From the NCBI RefSeq assembly GCF_028657195.3, contig NZ_JANCPR020000028.1, positions 62,001 through 126,000 of the forward strand: DNA of 64,000 nt, written 5' to 3'. Below the pieces are notes generated by a model. The model did not search any database. It had not been told where the DNA came from and saw only the letters and a program-made list of their open reading frames with translations. The position numbers and the translations under genes are program-made. Origin of the DNA: Streptomyces iconiensis (GTDB taxonomy: Bacteria > Actinomycetota > Actinomycetes > Streptomycetales > Streptomycetaceae). This document shows, one piece after another, positions 1 to 8,984 of the stretch (its first letter is position 1; each line of letters begins with the position of its first letter).

Positions 1-206
1 ACGGCGACGGCCCCTGAGGCGACGGCGCCGGCCGCGAAGTCGTGGCCGTCGGCGCGCTCCCCGGCGAATGCCGCGAAGAGCGCCCCTGGCCCCGCCTCGC
101 GGGAGTCGATCACCACGGGCCCGGTGATCCGTGCTTCCGGGTCCGTTATGTCATGCTGCCGTCCGCCGGTGAGGGCGGCGATCTCTGCGAGGGAGAGGGG
201 GATCAT
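1..206 (-). CDS. murF: UDP-MurNAc-tripeptide:D-Ala-D-Ala ligase MurF, N-terminal fragment
   Basis: Only the first 68 or so codons lie in the window; the rest continues past position 1. The visible protein begins MIPLSLAEIAALTGG and contains VIDSREAGPGALFAAF and GERADGHDF, the N-terminal domain that binds the UDP-MurNAc substrate in MurF and MurE. MurF adds D-Ala-D-Ala to the UDP-MurNAc-tripeptide in the cytoplasm. Its ATG overlaps the murE stop by 4 bp (ATGA), so the two are probably translationally coupled. The ATP-binding and C-terminal domains cannot be assessed here. Confidence 0.88.
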   Translation of the reverse strand, partial: MIPLSLAEIAALTGGRQHDITDPEARITGPVVIDSREAGPGALFAAFAGERADGHDFAAGAVASGAVA

Positions 207-1981
207 CGGTTCTGGATATCTGTCCGGTGAGGTGTCTCGGCTGCGGGGAAGGTCGTGCTGCCGTGCTGCTCGTGTACGGCCGCCCGTTCGCGGATGGCTG
301 TACGCAGCACGTCGTTGTCGTCGAACGGGCGGATCACGCCCGCGATGTCCTGGCCCTGCTCGTGGCCCTTGCCGAGGACGAGCACGGTGTCGCCGGGGTC
401 GGCGCGTGCGACGGCCGCCTTGATCGCCTCGGCCCTGTCCTCCTCGACCAGCACGGTGCCGCGCTCGTGCGTGGGGACCTCGGCGGCGCCGCCGAGCATG
501 GTCGCCAGGATTGCCAGCGGGTCTTCGGAGCGGGGGTTGTCCGAGGTGAGCACCGCCGTGTCGGACAGCCGCGCGAGAGCGGCGCCCATGGCGGTGCGCT
601 TGTGCGGGTCGCGGTCGCCGCCGCAGCCCAGCACCGCGTGCACCTGGCCCTCGGTGACCTTGCGGATGGCGTAGAGGACGGACTCGACGGCGTCGGGTTT
701 GTGCGCGTAGTCGACGACGGCGAGGTAGTCCTGACCCGCGTCGACCCGCTCCAGGCGCCCGGGTACGCCGGGCACGGCACCGATCCCGTCGGCCGCCGTG
801 TACGGGTCGAGCCCCGCGGCGACCAGGGCCGTCAGCGCGGCGAGCGCGTTGGCGACGTTGAACGGGCCGGCGAGCGGGGCGCTGGCCGGCACGGACTGGC
901 CCCCGGGCCCCACGGCTGTGAACGTCGAGCCGAGGGGACCGACCTCGACGTTCTCGGCGCGCCAGTCGGCGTCGGGGTGGCCCTCGGCCGAGAACGTGGT
1001 GACGGGGACCTCGGACTCGCTGATGAGCCGGAAGCCGTACTCGTCGTCGAAGTTGACCACTCCGGCGCGGGAGCGTGCCCGGGTGAACAGCTGCCGCTTG
1101 GCCTGGAAGTAGTCCTCCATGTCCGGGTGGAAGTCCAGGTGTTCGGGGCTCAGGTTGTTGAACACCGCGATGTCGAAGACGCACCCGTCGACCCGGCCGA
1201 GTACGAGCGCGTGGCTGGAGACCTCCATGGAGACCGCCCGTACGCCCCGCTCCCGCATGACGGCGAACAGCGCCTGGAGGTCGGTGGCTTCGGGCGTGGT
1301 GCGCTCGGACTTGATGCGCTCGTCGCCGATACGGGACTCGACCGTGCCGATCAGACCGGTCAGCGCGCCGTCCTTCTCCGCCGCCCTGCGCAGCCCGCCG
1401 TCGACCAGGTAGGCCGTGGTGGTCTTGCCGGAGGTCCCGGTGATCCCGATCTGGAGCAGGGCATCGCCCGGCACCCCGTAGACCGTGGCGGCGAGTTCGC
1501 CCATACGGCCGCGCGGGTCGGGCACCGCCAGCACCGGCAGGCCCGTGGCCTCGGCGCGCTCGGTGCCACCCGGGTCGGTGAGGACCGCGACGGCGCCGAG
1601 GCTCTGGGCCTGCGCAACGAAGTCGGCGCCGTGCAGCCGGGCCCCGGGGAGCGCGGCGTAGATGTCACCGGGCCGCACGGCGCGCGAGTCATGGGTGATG
1701 CCGGTCGCGTACGCCGTATCGGCGGGACCACCGCTCAGGAGCGCTTCGGGGGCTTCGGCGGCGTCGGCGTCCAGCCGTCGGGCCAGCTCCGCGAGCGGGA
1801 CGGGCGTCACCCGCGCGGGGCGGGGCGGCCCAGGGAAGGACTCGGGGGAGGTCTGATCAGCTTGTGGCACGGCGGTGAGCGTACCGGGCGGGGCGCCCGC
1901 GCCGCGAAGCGAGGGGCGTGGCGGGGGCGGAGGGGCCTTGGGGTTGCACCCGTCGTCAGTGATCGTTCTCACGTGGCACAT
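203..1981 (-). CDS. murE: UDP-N-acetylmuramoyl-L-alanyl-D-glutamate--diaminopimelate ligase MurE
   Basis: Cytoplasmic Mur ligase adding diaminopimelate (LL-DAP in Streptomyces) to UDP-MurNAc-dipeptide. 592 aa. The sequence shows a Pro-rich N-terminal extension of about 60 residues, the N-terminal domain (THDSRAVRPGDIYAALPG), an ATP-binding P-loop GITGTSGKTTT near residue 183, and in the C-terminal domain DNPRSEDP near residue 480, the DNPR motif that specifies DAP rather than lysine. The first ATG is 3 bp past the ftsI stop. A GTG three codons later (1972) is an equally possible start, giving a VRTITDDG N-terminus. It lies between ftsI and murF in the dcw operon. Confidence 0.95.
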   Translation of the reverse strand: MCHVRTITDDGCNPKAPPPPPRPSLRGAGAPPGTLTAVPQADQTSPESFPGPPRPARVTPVPLAELARRLDADAAEAPEALLSGGPADTAYATGITHDSRAVRPGDIYAALPGARLHGADFVAQAQSLGAVAVLTDPGGTERAEATGLPVLAVPDPRGRMGELAATVYGVPGDALLQIGITGTSGKTTTAYLVDGGLRRAAEKDGALTGLIGTVESRIGDERIKSERTTPEATDLQALFAVMRERGVRAVSMEVSSHALVLGRVDGCVFDIAVFNNLSPEHLDFHPDMEDYFQAKRQLFTRARSRAGVVNFDDEYGFRLISESEVPVTTFSAEGHPDADWRAENVEVGPLGSTFTAVGPGGQSVPASAPLAGPFNVANALAALTALVAAGLDPYTAADGIGAVPGVPGRLERVDAGQDYLAVVDYAHKPDAVESVLYAIRKVTEGQVHAVLGCGGDRDPHKRTAMGAALARLSDTAVLTSDNPRSEDPLAILATMLGGAAEVPTHERGTVLVEEDRAEAIKAAVARADPGDTVLVLGKGHEQGQDIAGVIRPFDDNDVLRTAIRERAAVHEQHGSTTFPAAETPHRTDIQNR

Positions 1982-1984
1982 CCG

Positions 1985-3964
1985 TCAACCGCCCTGCCCC
2001 TGCCCCGCGAGCACCGGAAGTCGCGCGGGTGCGGCGCCGGTCGGGGGGACCTGGAGGGACTTGAGGGAAAACTTCATGACCTTCTTGTAGACCGGGCCGC
2101 ATACGTCGCTGCCGAAGTAGCTGCCCTTCTTGGGGTTCTGGACCGCGCAGTAGACGGTGATTCTGGGCTTGTCGGAGGGGGCGAAGCCCGCGAAGGACGC
2201 GGTGTACCCGTGGTAGCGGCCCGTATGCGGGTCCACCCGGTTGGCCGTACCGGTCTTCCCCGCGACGCGGTATCCGGGGATCTTCGCCGCGGTGCCGGTG
2301 CCCTCCATGTCGTCCACCACGGACTCCAGCATCCGCGAGAGCGTCCTGGCCGTCTTCGGGCTCACCACGCGCCGCTTCTCGGGCGGCTTCGCGGGGGCGT
2401 AACGGCCGTCGGACCCTGTGGTGCCGCGTACGAGGGTGGGCTCGATCCGCTCGCCGCCGTTGGCGATCGTGGAGTAGATGGAGGCCGCCTGTACGGCGTT
2501 GAGGGAGAGGCCCTGGCCGAAGGGGATCGTGTACTGCTGGGAGGCGCTCCAGTTGCCGGGCTTCTCCAGGATGCCGTCGGTCTCCCCCGGGAAGCCGAGC
2601 CCCGTGGGCCGGCCGATGCCGAAGTCCCTCAGATAGCCGTGCAGCACCTTGTTGGCCCGGCGCTGGGTCCTGCCGAGCTGTTCGGTGGCGAGGATGGTGC
2701 CGATGTTGCTGGACTTGGCGAGGACGCCGTTGAGCGTGAGGTGCCAGGTGGGGTGGTCCACGTCGTCGGCGAAGGAGCGGTCGGCGCGCTTGAGCCTGTT
2801 GGGCACCGTCACCGCCGTGCCCGGGGTGGCCTTGCCCTCCTCCAGCACCGCGGCCATGGACATGAGCTTGCTGGTGGAGCCCGGCTCGTACGCGTCCTGA
2901 AGTGCGGGGTTGCCGAACGACTTGAGCTTCGAGCGGGAGATGTCGTTGGGGTCGAAGCCGGGAGCGCTGGCCATGGCCAGCAGCTCGCCCGTCCTGGTGT
3001 CCTGGACGATGACGTATCCGCTGTCGGCGCCCGACTTGCCGACCTGGTCGGTGATCGCCTGCTGCGCCGACCACTGGATGTCACGGTCGAGGGTGAGCTC
3101 TATGTCGGAGCCGGGCCGCGCCGCCTTTTCCCTGACGCCCGCCGTGGGGACCTGGCGCCCGCCTGACTGGGCGTACGTCGTCTTGCCGTCCTCGCCCGCG
3201 AGGTCCTCGTCGAGCATCGCCTCGACCCCGGCGCCGCCCTTGCCGTCGCCGCTGACGAAGCCGAGGACGGTGGAGGCCAGCTCCTTGTTGGGGTACACGC
3301 GCTTGGCGTGCTTCTCCTGGTAGACCCCCGCGAGGACGTCGGGGGACTTCGTGGCGTGCTCGGCCTTCAGCTTCTTGATCTTGCGCCAGGTCTGCGGGGT
3401 CTGCTGCCGCGCGAGCACGACGTAGCGGGTGTCGCGCTTGGCGAGCTTCTTGGCCAGCACCTTGCGCTTCTGGTGCAGGAGCGGCGCGAGGACCGCGGCT
3501 GCGCGCTCGGGCGCGTCGCGCACCTTGGACTGCTTGCGCGTGAAGAGGTAGGGGTCGGCCGTGATGTCGTACGCGTCGACGGTGGTGGCGAGGGCCGAGC
3601 CGTCCCGGGCGCTGACGGTGCCGCGCTCGGCGGCGAGAGGCAGCGTGATGTAGCGGTTGACGGCGGCCTTGCCCGCGAACGCGTCGGCGTCCACGGCCTG
3701 CACCTGGAGCAGGCGCACGGTGCACACCAGCATCACCAGGGTGAGCCCGACGGCGACCAGCCGCAGCCGGGCGCGTGGGTTCGCGAGGCGGAGCGGGGTG
3801 GACCCGAAGCCCTGCTGCTGGCGCGGCTTGCTCGTACGGGCGGGAGCCTGGCGGGCCGGGCGGGGTACACGGCGCGGGTCGCGGCGGCGTTCCTGGCTCT
3901 GGCTCCGGCGCTTCTCGCCGCTCTGCCGGGTGCCGCGGCCGGGGTCCCTGGGGCGCTCGCTCAC
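1985..3964 (-). CDS. ftsI: Peptidoglycan D,D-transpeptidase FtsI (PBP3-type division penicillin-binding protein)
   Basis: 659 aa class B penicillin-binding protein for septal peptidoglycan crosslinking. A basic, Arg-rich cytoplasmic N-terminus of about 65 residues precedes one membrane segment (LRLVAVGLTLVMLVCTVRLL). The dimerisation domain follows, then the transpeptidase domain with all three active-site motifs: STSK near residue 360 (catalytic Ser, SxxK), SSN in AKSSNIGT, and KTGT in VAGKTGTANRV. The start overlaps the ftsL stop by 4 bp. In Streptomyces this gene is needed for sporulation septation rather than viability (family knowledge). Confidence 0.95.
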   Translation of the reverse strand: MSERPRDPGRGTRQSGEKRRSQSQERRRDPRRVPRPARQAPARTSKPRQQQGFGSTPLRLANPRARLRLVAVGLTLVMLVCTVRLLQVQAVDADAFAGKAAVNRYITLPLAAERGTVSARDGSALATTVDAYDITADPYLFTRKQSKVRDAPERAAAVLAPLLHQKRKVLAKKLAKRDTRYVVLARQQTPQTWRKIKKLKAEHATKSPDVLAGVYQEKHAKRVYPNKELASTVLGFVSGDGKGGAGVEAMLDEDLAGEDGKTTYAQSGGRQVPTAGVREKAARPGSDIELTLDRDIQWSAQQAITDQVGKSGADSGYVIVQDTRTGELLAMASAPGFDPNDISRSKLKSFGNPALQDAYEPGSTSKLMSMAAVLEEGKATPGTAVTVPNRLKRADRSFADDVDHPTWHLTLNGVLAKSSNIGTILATEQLGRTQRRANKVLHGYLRDFGIGRPTGLGFPGETDGILEKPGNWSASQQYTIPFGQGLSLNAVQAASIYSTIANGGERIEPTLVRGTTGSDGRYAPAKPPEKRRVVSPKTARTLSRMLESVVDDMEGTGTAAKIPGYRVAGKTGTANRVDPHTGRYHGYTASFAGFAPSDKPRITVYCAVQNPKKGSYFGSDVCGPVYKKVMKFSLKSLQVPPTGAAPARLPVLAGQGQGG

Positions 3965-4323
3965 GGCATCACCTGACTGGTGCCGGGGTTGCCGCGCACC
4001 GTGCCGTCCGGGGTGAGGAAGACGGGGTTGCCGCCGGGGACGAGGCCCAGCTCGCGGGCGCGTTTCTCCAGTGCCTCGGGGGCCGAGTAGCCGTCGACCT
4101 GCTGCTGGAGCGCCTGCTGCTGGTCGGTCAGTTCCTCGGTCTCCCGCTCCAGCTTGCTCAGCTTGAACGACCCTTTGTTGAGCGAGGCGTTCAGCAGGAG
4201 CAGTGCCAGCAGTCCCGAGCCGAGGAGGAGGACGACCAGCAGGACGAAGGGGGTGCGCGCGGCGTTCGGGTTCCCGGCCGGCACCATGCGTGCCAGCCGC
4301 GCCAGGCGCTGCTGTGCTGTCAC
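3961..4323 (-). CDS. ftsL: FtsL-like septum formation protein
   Basis: 120 aa bitopic membrane protein. A short basic cytoplasmic N-terminus is followed by one membrane span (FVLLVVLLLGSGLLALLLL, residues about 25-44) and an extracytoplasmic coiled coil with heptad pattern (LSKLERETEELTDQQQALQQQVDGY). This is the FtsL/DivIC architecture. The partner in division is a DivIC/FtsB-like protein, not encoded here. Position between rsmH and ftsI, with 4-bp overlaps on both sides, is the standard dcw place for ftsL. Sequence conservation in this family is poor, so the call rests on topology and context. Confidence 0.85.
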   Translation of the reverse strand: MTAQQRLARLARMVPAGNPNAARTPFVLLVVLLLGSGLLALLLLNASLNKGSFKLSKLERETEELTDQQQALQQQVDGYSAPEALEKRARELGLVPGGNPVFLTPDGTVRGNPGTSQVMP

Positions 4324-5291
4324 GTGGCCTCCCTGATGCGCTTTGCCGCGCGAAGCCTGGCAGGGGTGGCGCGGCGGTTCTCGGCGATCTCTTCCTCGCC
4401 GGGCAGCTCGGCGCCGCGGGTCAGCAGCTTCAGCCGGGGCTGGTACTGCTCGGGCACCACGGGCAGCCCGTCAGGAGCCGTGTTCGTGGATCCGGCGGCG
4501 AACACCTGCTTGACCAGCCGGTCCTCCAGCGAGTGGTACGCGAGGACGGCGATACGGCCGCCGACGGTGAGCGCGTCAACGGCGGTCGGCAGGGCACGCT
4601 CCAGGACGGACAGCTCGCCGTTGACCTCGATACGCAGGGCCTGGAAGGTGCGCTTGGCGGGGTTGCCGCCTGTCCGCTTGACGGCCTGGGGCAGCGCGTC
4701 ACGGATCAGCTCGACCAGGCGGGCGCTGTTGCTGAACGGCTCCTTGGCGCGCTCCTTGACGACGGCCTCGACGATCCGCTTGGCCTGCTTCTCCTCCCCG
4801 TAGGCGCGCAGGATGCGTACGAGGTCGCCGGGCGCGTAGGTGTTGAGCACATCGGCGGCGCTGACACCCGTCGTCTGGTCCATGCGCATGTCCAGGGGCG
4901 CGTCCTGCGCGTAGGCGAAGCCCCGTTCCGCCTCGTCGAGCTGGAGCGAGGAGACGCCGAGGTCGAACAGCACGCCCTGGACTCGGGGGACGCCCAGGCG
5001 CCGCAGCACCTCGGGGAGTTCGTCGTAGACCGCGTGCACCAGGGTGGCCCGGTCGCCGAACGGTGCCAGCCGCTCCCGCGCCAGCTCCAGCGCCGCGGTG
5101 TCACGGTCGAGGCCGATGAGCCGGGCCGAGGGGAAGGTGGACAGCAGTGCCTCGCTGTGACCGCCCATACCGAGGGTGCAGTCGACGACCGTGGCACCGG
5201 GTGCGGCGAGGGCCGGCGCCAGCAGGTCCAGGGTGCGCCGGAGCATGACCGGGTTGTGCAGATCGCCGATGGGACGCTCGTTGGTGGTCAT
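4320..5291 (-). CDS. rsmH: 16S rRNA (cytosine(1402)-N(4))-methyltransferase RsmH (MraW)
   Basis: S-adenosylmethionine-dependent methyltransferase acting on C1402 in the ribosomal P site. 323 aa from an ATG at 5291 (MTTNERPIGDLHNPVML), with AGAGGG about 9 bases upstream; the open frame runs further back, but HxPVML close to the N-terminus is the family pattern. The SAM motif is VVDCTLGMGGHSEALL, followed by GLDRD and LFDLGVSSLQLD, and the C-terminal part has RTFQALRIEVN. First gene of the visible dcw operon. No mraZ reading frame lies between it and the upstream carbonic anhydrase. Confidence 0.95.
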   Translation of the reverse strand: MTTNERPIGDLHNPVMLRRTLDLLAPALAAPGATVVDCTLGMGGHSEALLSTFPSARLIGLDRDTAALELARERLAPFGDRATLVHAVYDELPEVLRRLGVPRVQGVLFDLGVSSLQLDEAERGFAYAQDAPLDMRMDQTTGVSAADVLNTYAPGDLVRILRAYGEEKQAKRIVEAVVKERAKEPFSNSARLVELIRDALPQAVKRTGGNPAKRTFQALRIEVNGELSVLERALPTAVDALTVGGRIAVLAYHSLEDRLVKQVFAAGSTNTAPDGLPVVPEQYQPRLKLLTRGAELPGEEEIAENRRATPARLRAAKRIREAT

Positions 5292-5483
5292 GTGCCCTCT
5301 CAAGTCTGGCGGGCACCGGTGCACATGCTCCTTGGTCCCCGCCCGCTCGAAGGGGAGTGGCCCGCCTCCGCCGGAGAGGCGTCGGAGGGCCGGGAGCGGG
5401 AGGAGGCCGAGCCGCACGTGCACGCCCGCGCACGCGAGGGGAATCGGGGTTCCTTGGGGAGAAAGCGCCTCCCACTTCGCGTC

Positions 5484-5511
5484 ACTTTAGTCCACTCGTC
5501 CCCTCGGTCAA
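5484..5511 (-). promoter_or_regulatory. Predicted sigma70-like promoter of the dcw operon
   Basis: On the minus strand a -35 TTGACC (5511-5506) is separated by 16 bp from a -10 TAAAGT (5489-5484), close to the housekeeping HrdB consensus. Transcription would start about 185 bp before rsmH, leaving a long GC-rich leader. The 5292-5685 gap holds this promoter, the leader and the carbonic anhydrase promoter; no further gene was seen in it. Confidence 0.6.
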
Positions 5512-5672
5512 CTACGGGACAAGGCGCGTCCCGACAGCGGCTGACAACCCGGTCACCGGGGTGCTGTCCGCCGGATGAGGGAGGTCACGGTGGTGCCTGT
5601 GGGTTACCTCACATCACACTCGGCTGACCGCTTTCGCCACCCTCCGGGCAGGCCGTGCGCCCCGGCTGCGTC

Positions 5673-5678
5673 TACCGT
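5673..5678 (+). promoter_or_regulatory. Predicted -10 box of leaderless carbonic anhydrase transcript
   Basis: TACCGT fits the TANNNT pattern and is 7 bp from the ATG at 5686, so transcription would start at or near the start codon. No convincing -35 element was seen. Confidence 0.45.
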
Positions 5679-5685
5679 CGTACAC

Positions 5686-6270
5686 ATGTCGATATCCACG
5701 TCCCCGTCACAGCCCCTTCCCCCCGAGGACAGCTCCCGCCCGGAGGAAGGGCAGCGTGCCTCGTCCGTGACCGAACGCCTCGTGGAGGCGAACAGGAACT
5801 ACGCGCGCGACTTCACCGACCCCGGCATGGACGCCAGGCCCGTACGGCAGGTGGCCGTCGTGGCGTGCATGGACGCACGGCTCGACCTGCACGAGGCACT
5901 GGGCCTGGAGCTCGGCGACTGCCACACCATCCGCAACGCGGGCGGCGTCGTCACCGACGACATCATCCGTTCCCTGACCATCAGCCAGCGCGCGCTGGGC
6001 ACCCGTTCCGTGGTACTCATCCACCACACCGACTGCGGGCTGCTCAGCCTCACCGAGGACTTCCGTCACGAGTTGGAGCTGGAGGTGGGCCAGCGGCCGT
6101 CCTGGGCGGTCGAGTCCTTCAAGGACCTGGATCAGGACGTGCGCCAGTCGATGCAGCGGGTGCGTACCTCGCCTTTCCTGCCGCACAGGGATGATGTGCG
6201 GGGCTTCGTCTTCGATGTGAAGACGGGTCTGCTGCGTGAGATCGACCCCGGGATGCCCCGGGGAGAGTGA
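5686..6270 (+). CDS. Beta-class carbonic anhydrase
   Basis: Zinc enzyme interconverting CO2 and bicarbonate. 194 aa, small for the class and similar in size to the Rv1284-type group. The zinc/active-site signature CMDAR is at residues 61-65 (Cys61, Asp63, Arg65) and HHTDC at residues 113-117 supplies the second Cys and the His. The frame is open further upstream, but MSISTSPS at 5686 is favoured because a -10-like TACCGT ends 7 bp before it and no Shine-Dalgarno is present, suggesting a leaderless mRNA. The C-terminal part is short. It stands alone between the divergent dcw promoter and the MoxR operon. Confidence 0.88.
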   Translation: MSISTSPSQPLPPEDSSRPEEGQRASSVTERLVEANRNYARDFTDPGMDARPVRQVAVVACMDARLDLHEALGLELGDCHTIRNAGGVVTDDIIRSLTISQRALGTRSVVLIHHTDCGLLSLTEDFRHELELEVGQRPSWAVESFKDLDQDVRQSMQRVRTSPFLPHRDDVRGFVFDVKTGLLREIDPGMPRGE

Positions 6271-6399
6271 CGAACAGCCTTGTGACCGTGAAGAATACGA
6301 GGACGCACACAGCAGAACTCGCGGAGCGACGGCGATTCACGCGGCAGACGCGACGAGCGCGGCGGGTACGTACAGCGGGGATGGGGCCGAGGAGGGCCG

Positions 6400-7515
6400 G
6401 TGACGACCTATGACGAGCGAGCGAACCTTAGCGATCTGAGCACCACAGCGGGTGAGGTACGCCGCTCCGTTGAGTCGGTGATCGAGGGGAAACCCGAGGT
6501 CGTCAGGCTCTCTTTGACAGTGCTCCTCGCCGAGGGGCACCTCCTGATCGAGGATGTCCCCGGCGTCGGCAAGACGATGCTCGCCAAGGCGCTGGCGAGA
6601 TCCATCGACTGCTCGGTACGGCGCATCCAGTTCACGCCCGACCTGCTGCCCTCCGACATCACGGGGGTCAGCGTCTACGACCAGCAGCGCCAGGACTTCG
6701 AGTTCAAGCCGGGCGCCGTCTTCGCACAGATCGTCATCGGCGACGAGATCAACCGCGCCTCGCCCAAGACGCAGTCGGCGCTGCTGGAGTCGATGGAGGA
6801 GCGGCAGGTCACCATCGACGGGCAGACCTACGAGCTGCCCGACCCGTTCATGGTGGTGGCCACGCAGAACCCGGTGGAGATGGAGGGCACCTACCCGCTC
6901 CCCGAGGCACAGCGGGACCGTTTCATGGCCAGGGTCTCCATCGGCTACCCGAGCCCGGCGGCCGAGCTGGAGATGCTCGACGTGCACGGCGGGGCCTCGC
7001 CCCTGGAGGACCTCCAGCCGGTCGCGCACGCGCACGAGATCATCAAGCTCGTCGAGACCGTACGGGGCGTCCATGTCTCGGACGCGGTACGGCGGTACGC
7101 GGTCGATCTGGTCGCCGCGACCCGCTCGCACCCCGATCTGCGGCTGGGCGCCTCGCCGCGTGCGACGCTCCATCTGGTGCGCGCCGCCAAGGCGACGGCC
7201 GCGCTCTCGGGGCGTGAGTTCGCGCTGCCGGACGATGTGCAGTCGCTGGCCGTTCCCGTGCTGGCACACCGTCTGCTGCCCACGGCGCAGGCGCAGTTGA
7301 ACCGGCGTACGGCGGAGCAGGTGGTCACCGAGATCGTGCAGCGCGTGCCCGTACCCGCCGTGGGCCCGCCGCCGGTGCCCGGCACACCGCCTCACCCGTA
7401 CGGGCAGCAGCCGGGCCGCGGACAGCCGCAGGCCGGGCAGGCGCAGCCCGGCGGGCACCAGCCAGGGCATCCCCACGGCGGGCCGCAGCAGCCCGGGCAG
7501 CCGCGGGGGTACTGA
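6400..7515 (+). CDS. MoxR-family AAA+ ATPase
   Basis: 371 aa. MoxR ATPases act as chaperones for assembly or activation of partner proteins, usually with a DUF58/VWA protein next door. Seen here: Walker A EDVPGVGKTML, Walker B IVIGDEINRASPKTQSALLESMEE, sensor-1 region VVATQNPVEMEGTYPLPEAQ and the Arg finger QRDRF. The last 50 or so residues are Pro/Gln/Gly-rich and probably disordered. GTG start preceded by GAGGAGG about 7 bases upstream. The stop overlaps the next ATG, so it is the first gene of a three-gene operon. Confidence 0.93.
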   Translation: MTTYDERANLSDLSTTAGEVRRSVESVIEGKPEVVRLSLTVLLAEGHLLIEDVPGVGKTMLAKALARSIDCSVRRIQFTPDLLPSDITGVSVYDQQRQDFEFKPGAVFAQIVIGDEINRASPKTQSALLESMEERQVTIDGQTYELPDPFMVVATQNPVEMEGTYPLPEAQRDRFMARVSIGYPSPAAELEMLDVHGGASPLEDLQPVAHAHEIIKLVETVRGVHVSDAVRRYAVDLVAATRSHPDLRLGASPRATLHLVRAAKATAALSGREFALPDDVQSLAVPVLAHRLLPTAQAQLNRRTAEQVVTEIVQRVPVPAVGPPPVPGTPPHPYGQQPGRGQPQAGQAQPGGHQPGHPHGGPQQPGQPRGY

Positions 7516-8984
7516 TGGCCGCTGGACCGGCCTCGTACTCCAGCGCTCCCCAGGCACCCGGCGCACCCGACGCGCACCAGGTGGGCCGGCACGGTCAGCC
7601 CGGTCAGCCCGGTCAGCCCGGTCAAGCGAACCAGTCCGGACAGTCCGGCCAGTCGGGACAGGAGACGCGGGGCTCGCTGCGGACGGCGTTCGGTGGGCTG
7701 ACCACGCGGGGCAGGTCCTTCCTGGCCGCCGGGCTCGCCGCCGGCGTCTGCGCCTACGCGCTGGGCCAGGACGAACTCCTGCGGGTCGGGTTGCTGCTCG
7801 CTGTGCTGCCGCTGGTGTGCGTGCTGGTGCTGCACCGCACCCGCTACCGGGTCGCGGGCTCCCGGCGGCTGTCGCCCTCGCGGGTGCCGGCGCGCTCGGA
7901 GGCCCGGGTACACCTGCGGATCGACAACGTCTCGCGGCTGCCCACCGGCCTGCTGATGCTCCAGGACCGGGTGCCCTATGTACTGGGCCCGCGCCCGCGC
8001 TTCGTACTGGACAGGGTGGAACCGGGAGGGCGGCGCGAGGTGTCGTACCGCGTGCGCTCGGACCTGCGCGGGCGCTATCCGCTCGGGCCGCTCCAGCTAC
8101 GGCTGACCGACCCGTTCGGCATGTGCGAACTGACGCGCTCCTTCAGCACGTTCGACACCCTCACCGTCGTCCCTCCCGTTGAGGCGCTGGTGCCGGGGCG
8201 GCTCTCGGGCGAGACCAGCGGTTACGGGGAGGGCAGGCAGCGCTCTCTCGCGCTGGCCGGTGAGGACGACGTGATCCCGCGCGGCTACCGGCACGGCGAC
8301 GACCTGCGCCGGGTCCACTGGCGTTCGACAGCGCGTTACGGCGAGCTGATGGTGCGCCGCGAGGAGCAGCCGCAGAAGGCACGCTGCACCGTGCTCCTGG
8401 ACACCCGGCGCTCCGCCTACGCGGGTTCGGGCCCCGACTCGCCCTTCGAGTGGGCCGTCGCGGGTGCGGCGTCGGTCTGCCTGCACCTGCTGGAGCGCGG
8501 CTTCGCCGTCCGCCTGCTGACCGACACGGGCGCCATGACGCCAGGGCCCGAGGGCGGCACGTTCGCTGCCGACTCCTCGGACACGGCAGGGCTGCTCCTG
8601 GACACGCTGGCCGTCGTCGAGCACTCCGCCGAGCACGGCCTCTCCGCCGCCTACGACGCGCTGCGCGGCGGCATGGTCGGCACCGAGGGGCTGCTGGTCG
8701 GCTTCCTCGGGGCGCTCGACGAGGAGCAGGCGGTCACGGTGGGCCGGATGCGGCAGCGTACGAACCGCGCCGTGGCCTTCGTCGCCGGACCGGCCCAGGT
8801 GCCCGCCGCCGAGGCCGCCCCGGTGGCACCCGAGACTCCCGCCATGGCGGACCCCGGCCCGGAGACGGCGCTGCGCGCGCTGCGGGACGCGGGGTGGACG
8901 GCCCAGGTGGGCGGGCCCGGCATCGCCCTGAACGGGCTGTGGTTGGAGGCCGACAAGTCGAGCGTGAAGGGACTGGAGCGATGA
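7515..8984 (+). CDS. DUF58 domain-containing membrane-anchored protein
   Basis: 489 aa. The N-terminus is low complexity with tandem GQPGQPGQ and SGQSGQ units. Two hydrophobic stretches (FLAAGLAAGVCAYALG and LLLAVLPLVCVLVLH) follow, then a long soluble part with the DUF58 signature (GDDLRRVHWRSTARYGELMVRREE). DUF58 proteins are VWA-like and pair with MoxR ATPases; the molecular role is not settled. The start codon overlaps the MoxR stop by 1 bp and the stop overlaps the next ATG by 4 bp, indicating tight translational coupling. Confidence 0.9.
   Translation: MAAGPASYSSAPQAPGAPDAHQVGRHGQPGQPGQPGQANQSGQSGQSGQETRGSLRTAFGGLTTRGRSFLAAGLAAGVCAYALGQDELLRVGLLLAVLPLVCVLVLHRTRYRVAGSRRLSPSRVPARSEARVHLRIDNVSRLPTGLLMLQDRVPYVLGPRPRFVLDRVEPGGRREVSYRVRSDLRGRYPLGPLQLRLTDPFGMCELTRSFSTFDTLTVVPPVEALVPGRLSGETSGYGEGRQRSLALAGEDDVIPRGYRHGDDLRRVHWRSTARYGELMVRREEQPQKARCTVLLDTRRSAYAGSGPDSPFEWAVAGAASVCLHLLERGFAVRLLTDTGAMTPGPEGGTFAADSSDTAGLLLDTLAVVEHSAEHGLSAAYDALRGGMVGTEGLLVGFLGALDEEQAVTVGRMRQRTNRAVAFVAGPAQVPAAEAAPVAPETPAMADPGPETALRALRDAGWTAQVGGPGIALNGLWLEADKSSVKGLER

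Noticed and set aside
227..3166. Very long plus-strand open frame (979 codons) over murE and ftsI
   Set aside because: High-GC antisense shadow; composition is Arg/Gly/Val low complexity and both minus-strand genes carry complete family motifs.
5292..5685. mraZ gene or MraZ boxes ahead of rsmH
   Set aside because: No reading frame with MraZ features and no tandem TGGG-type repeats seen.
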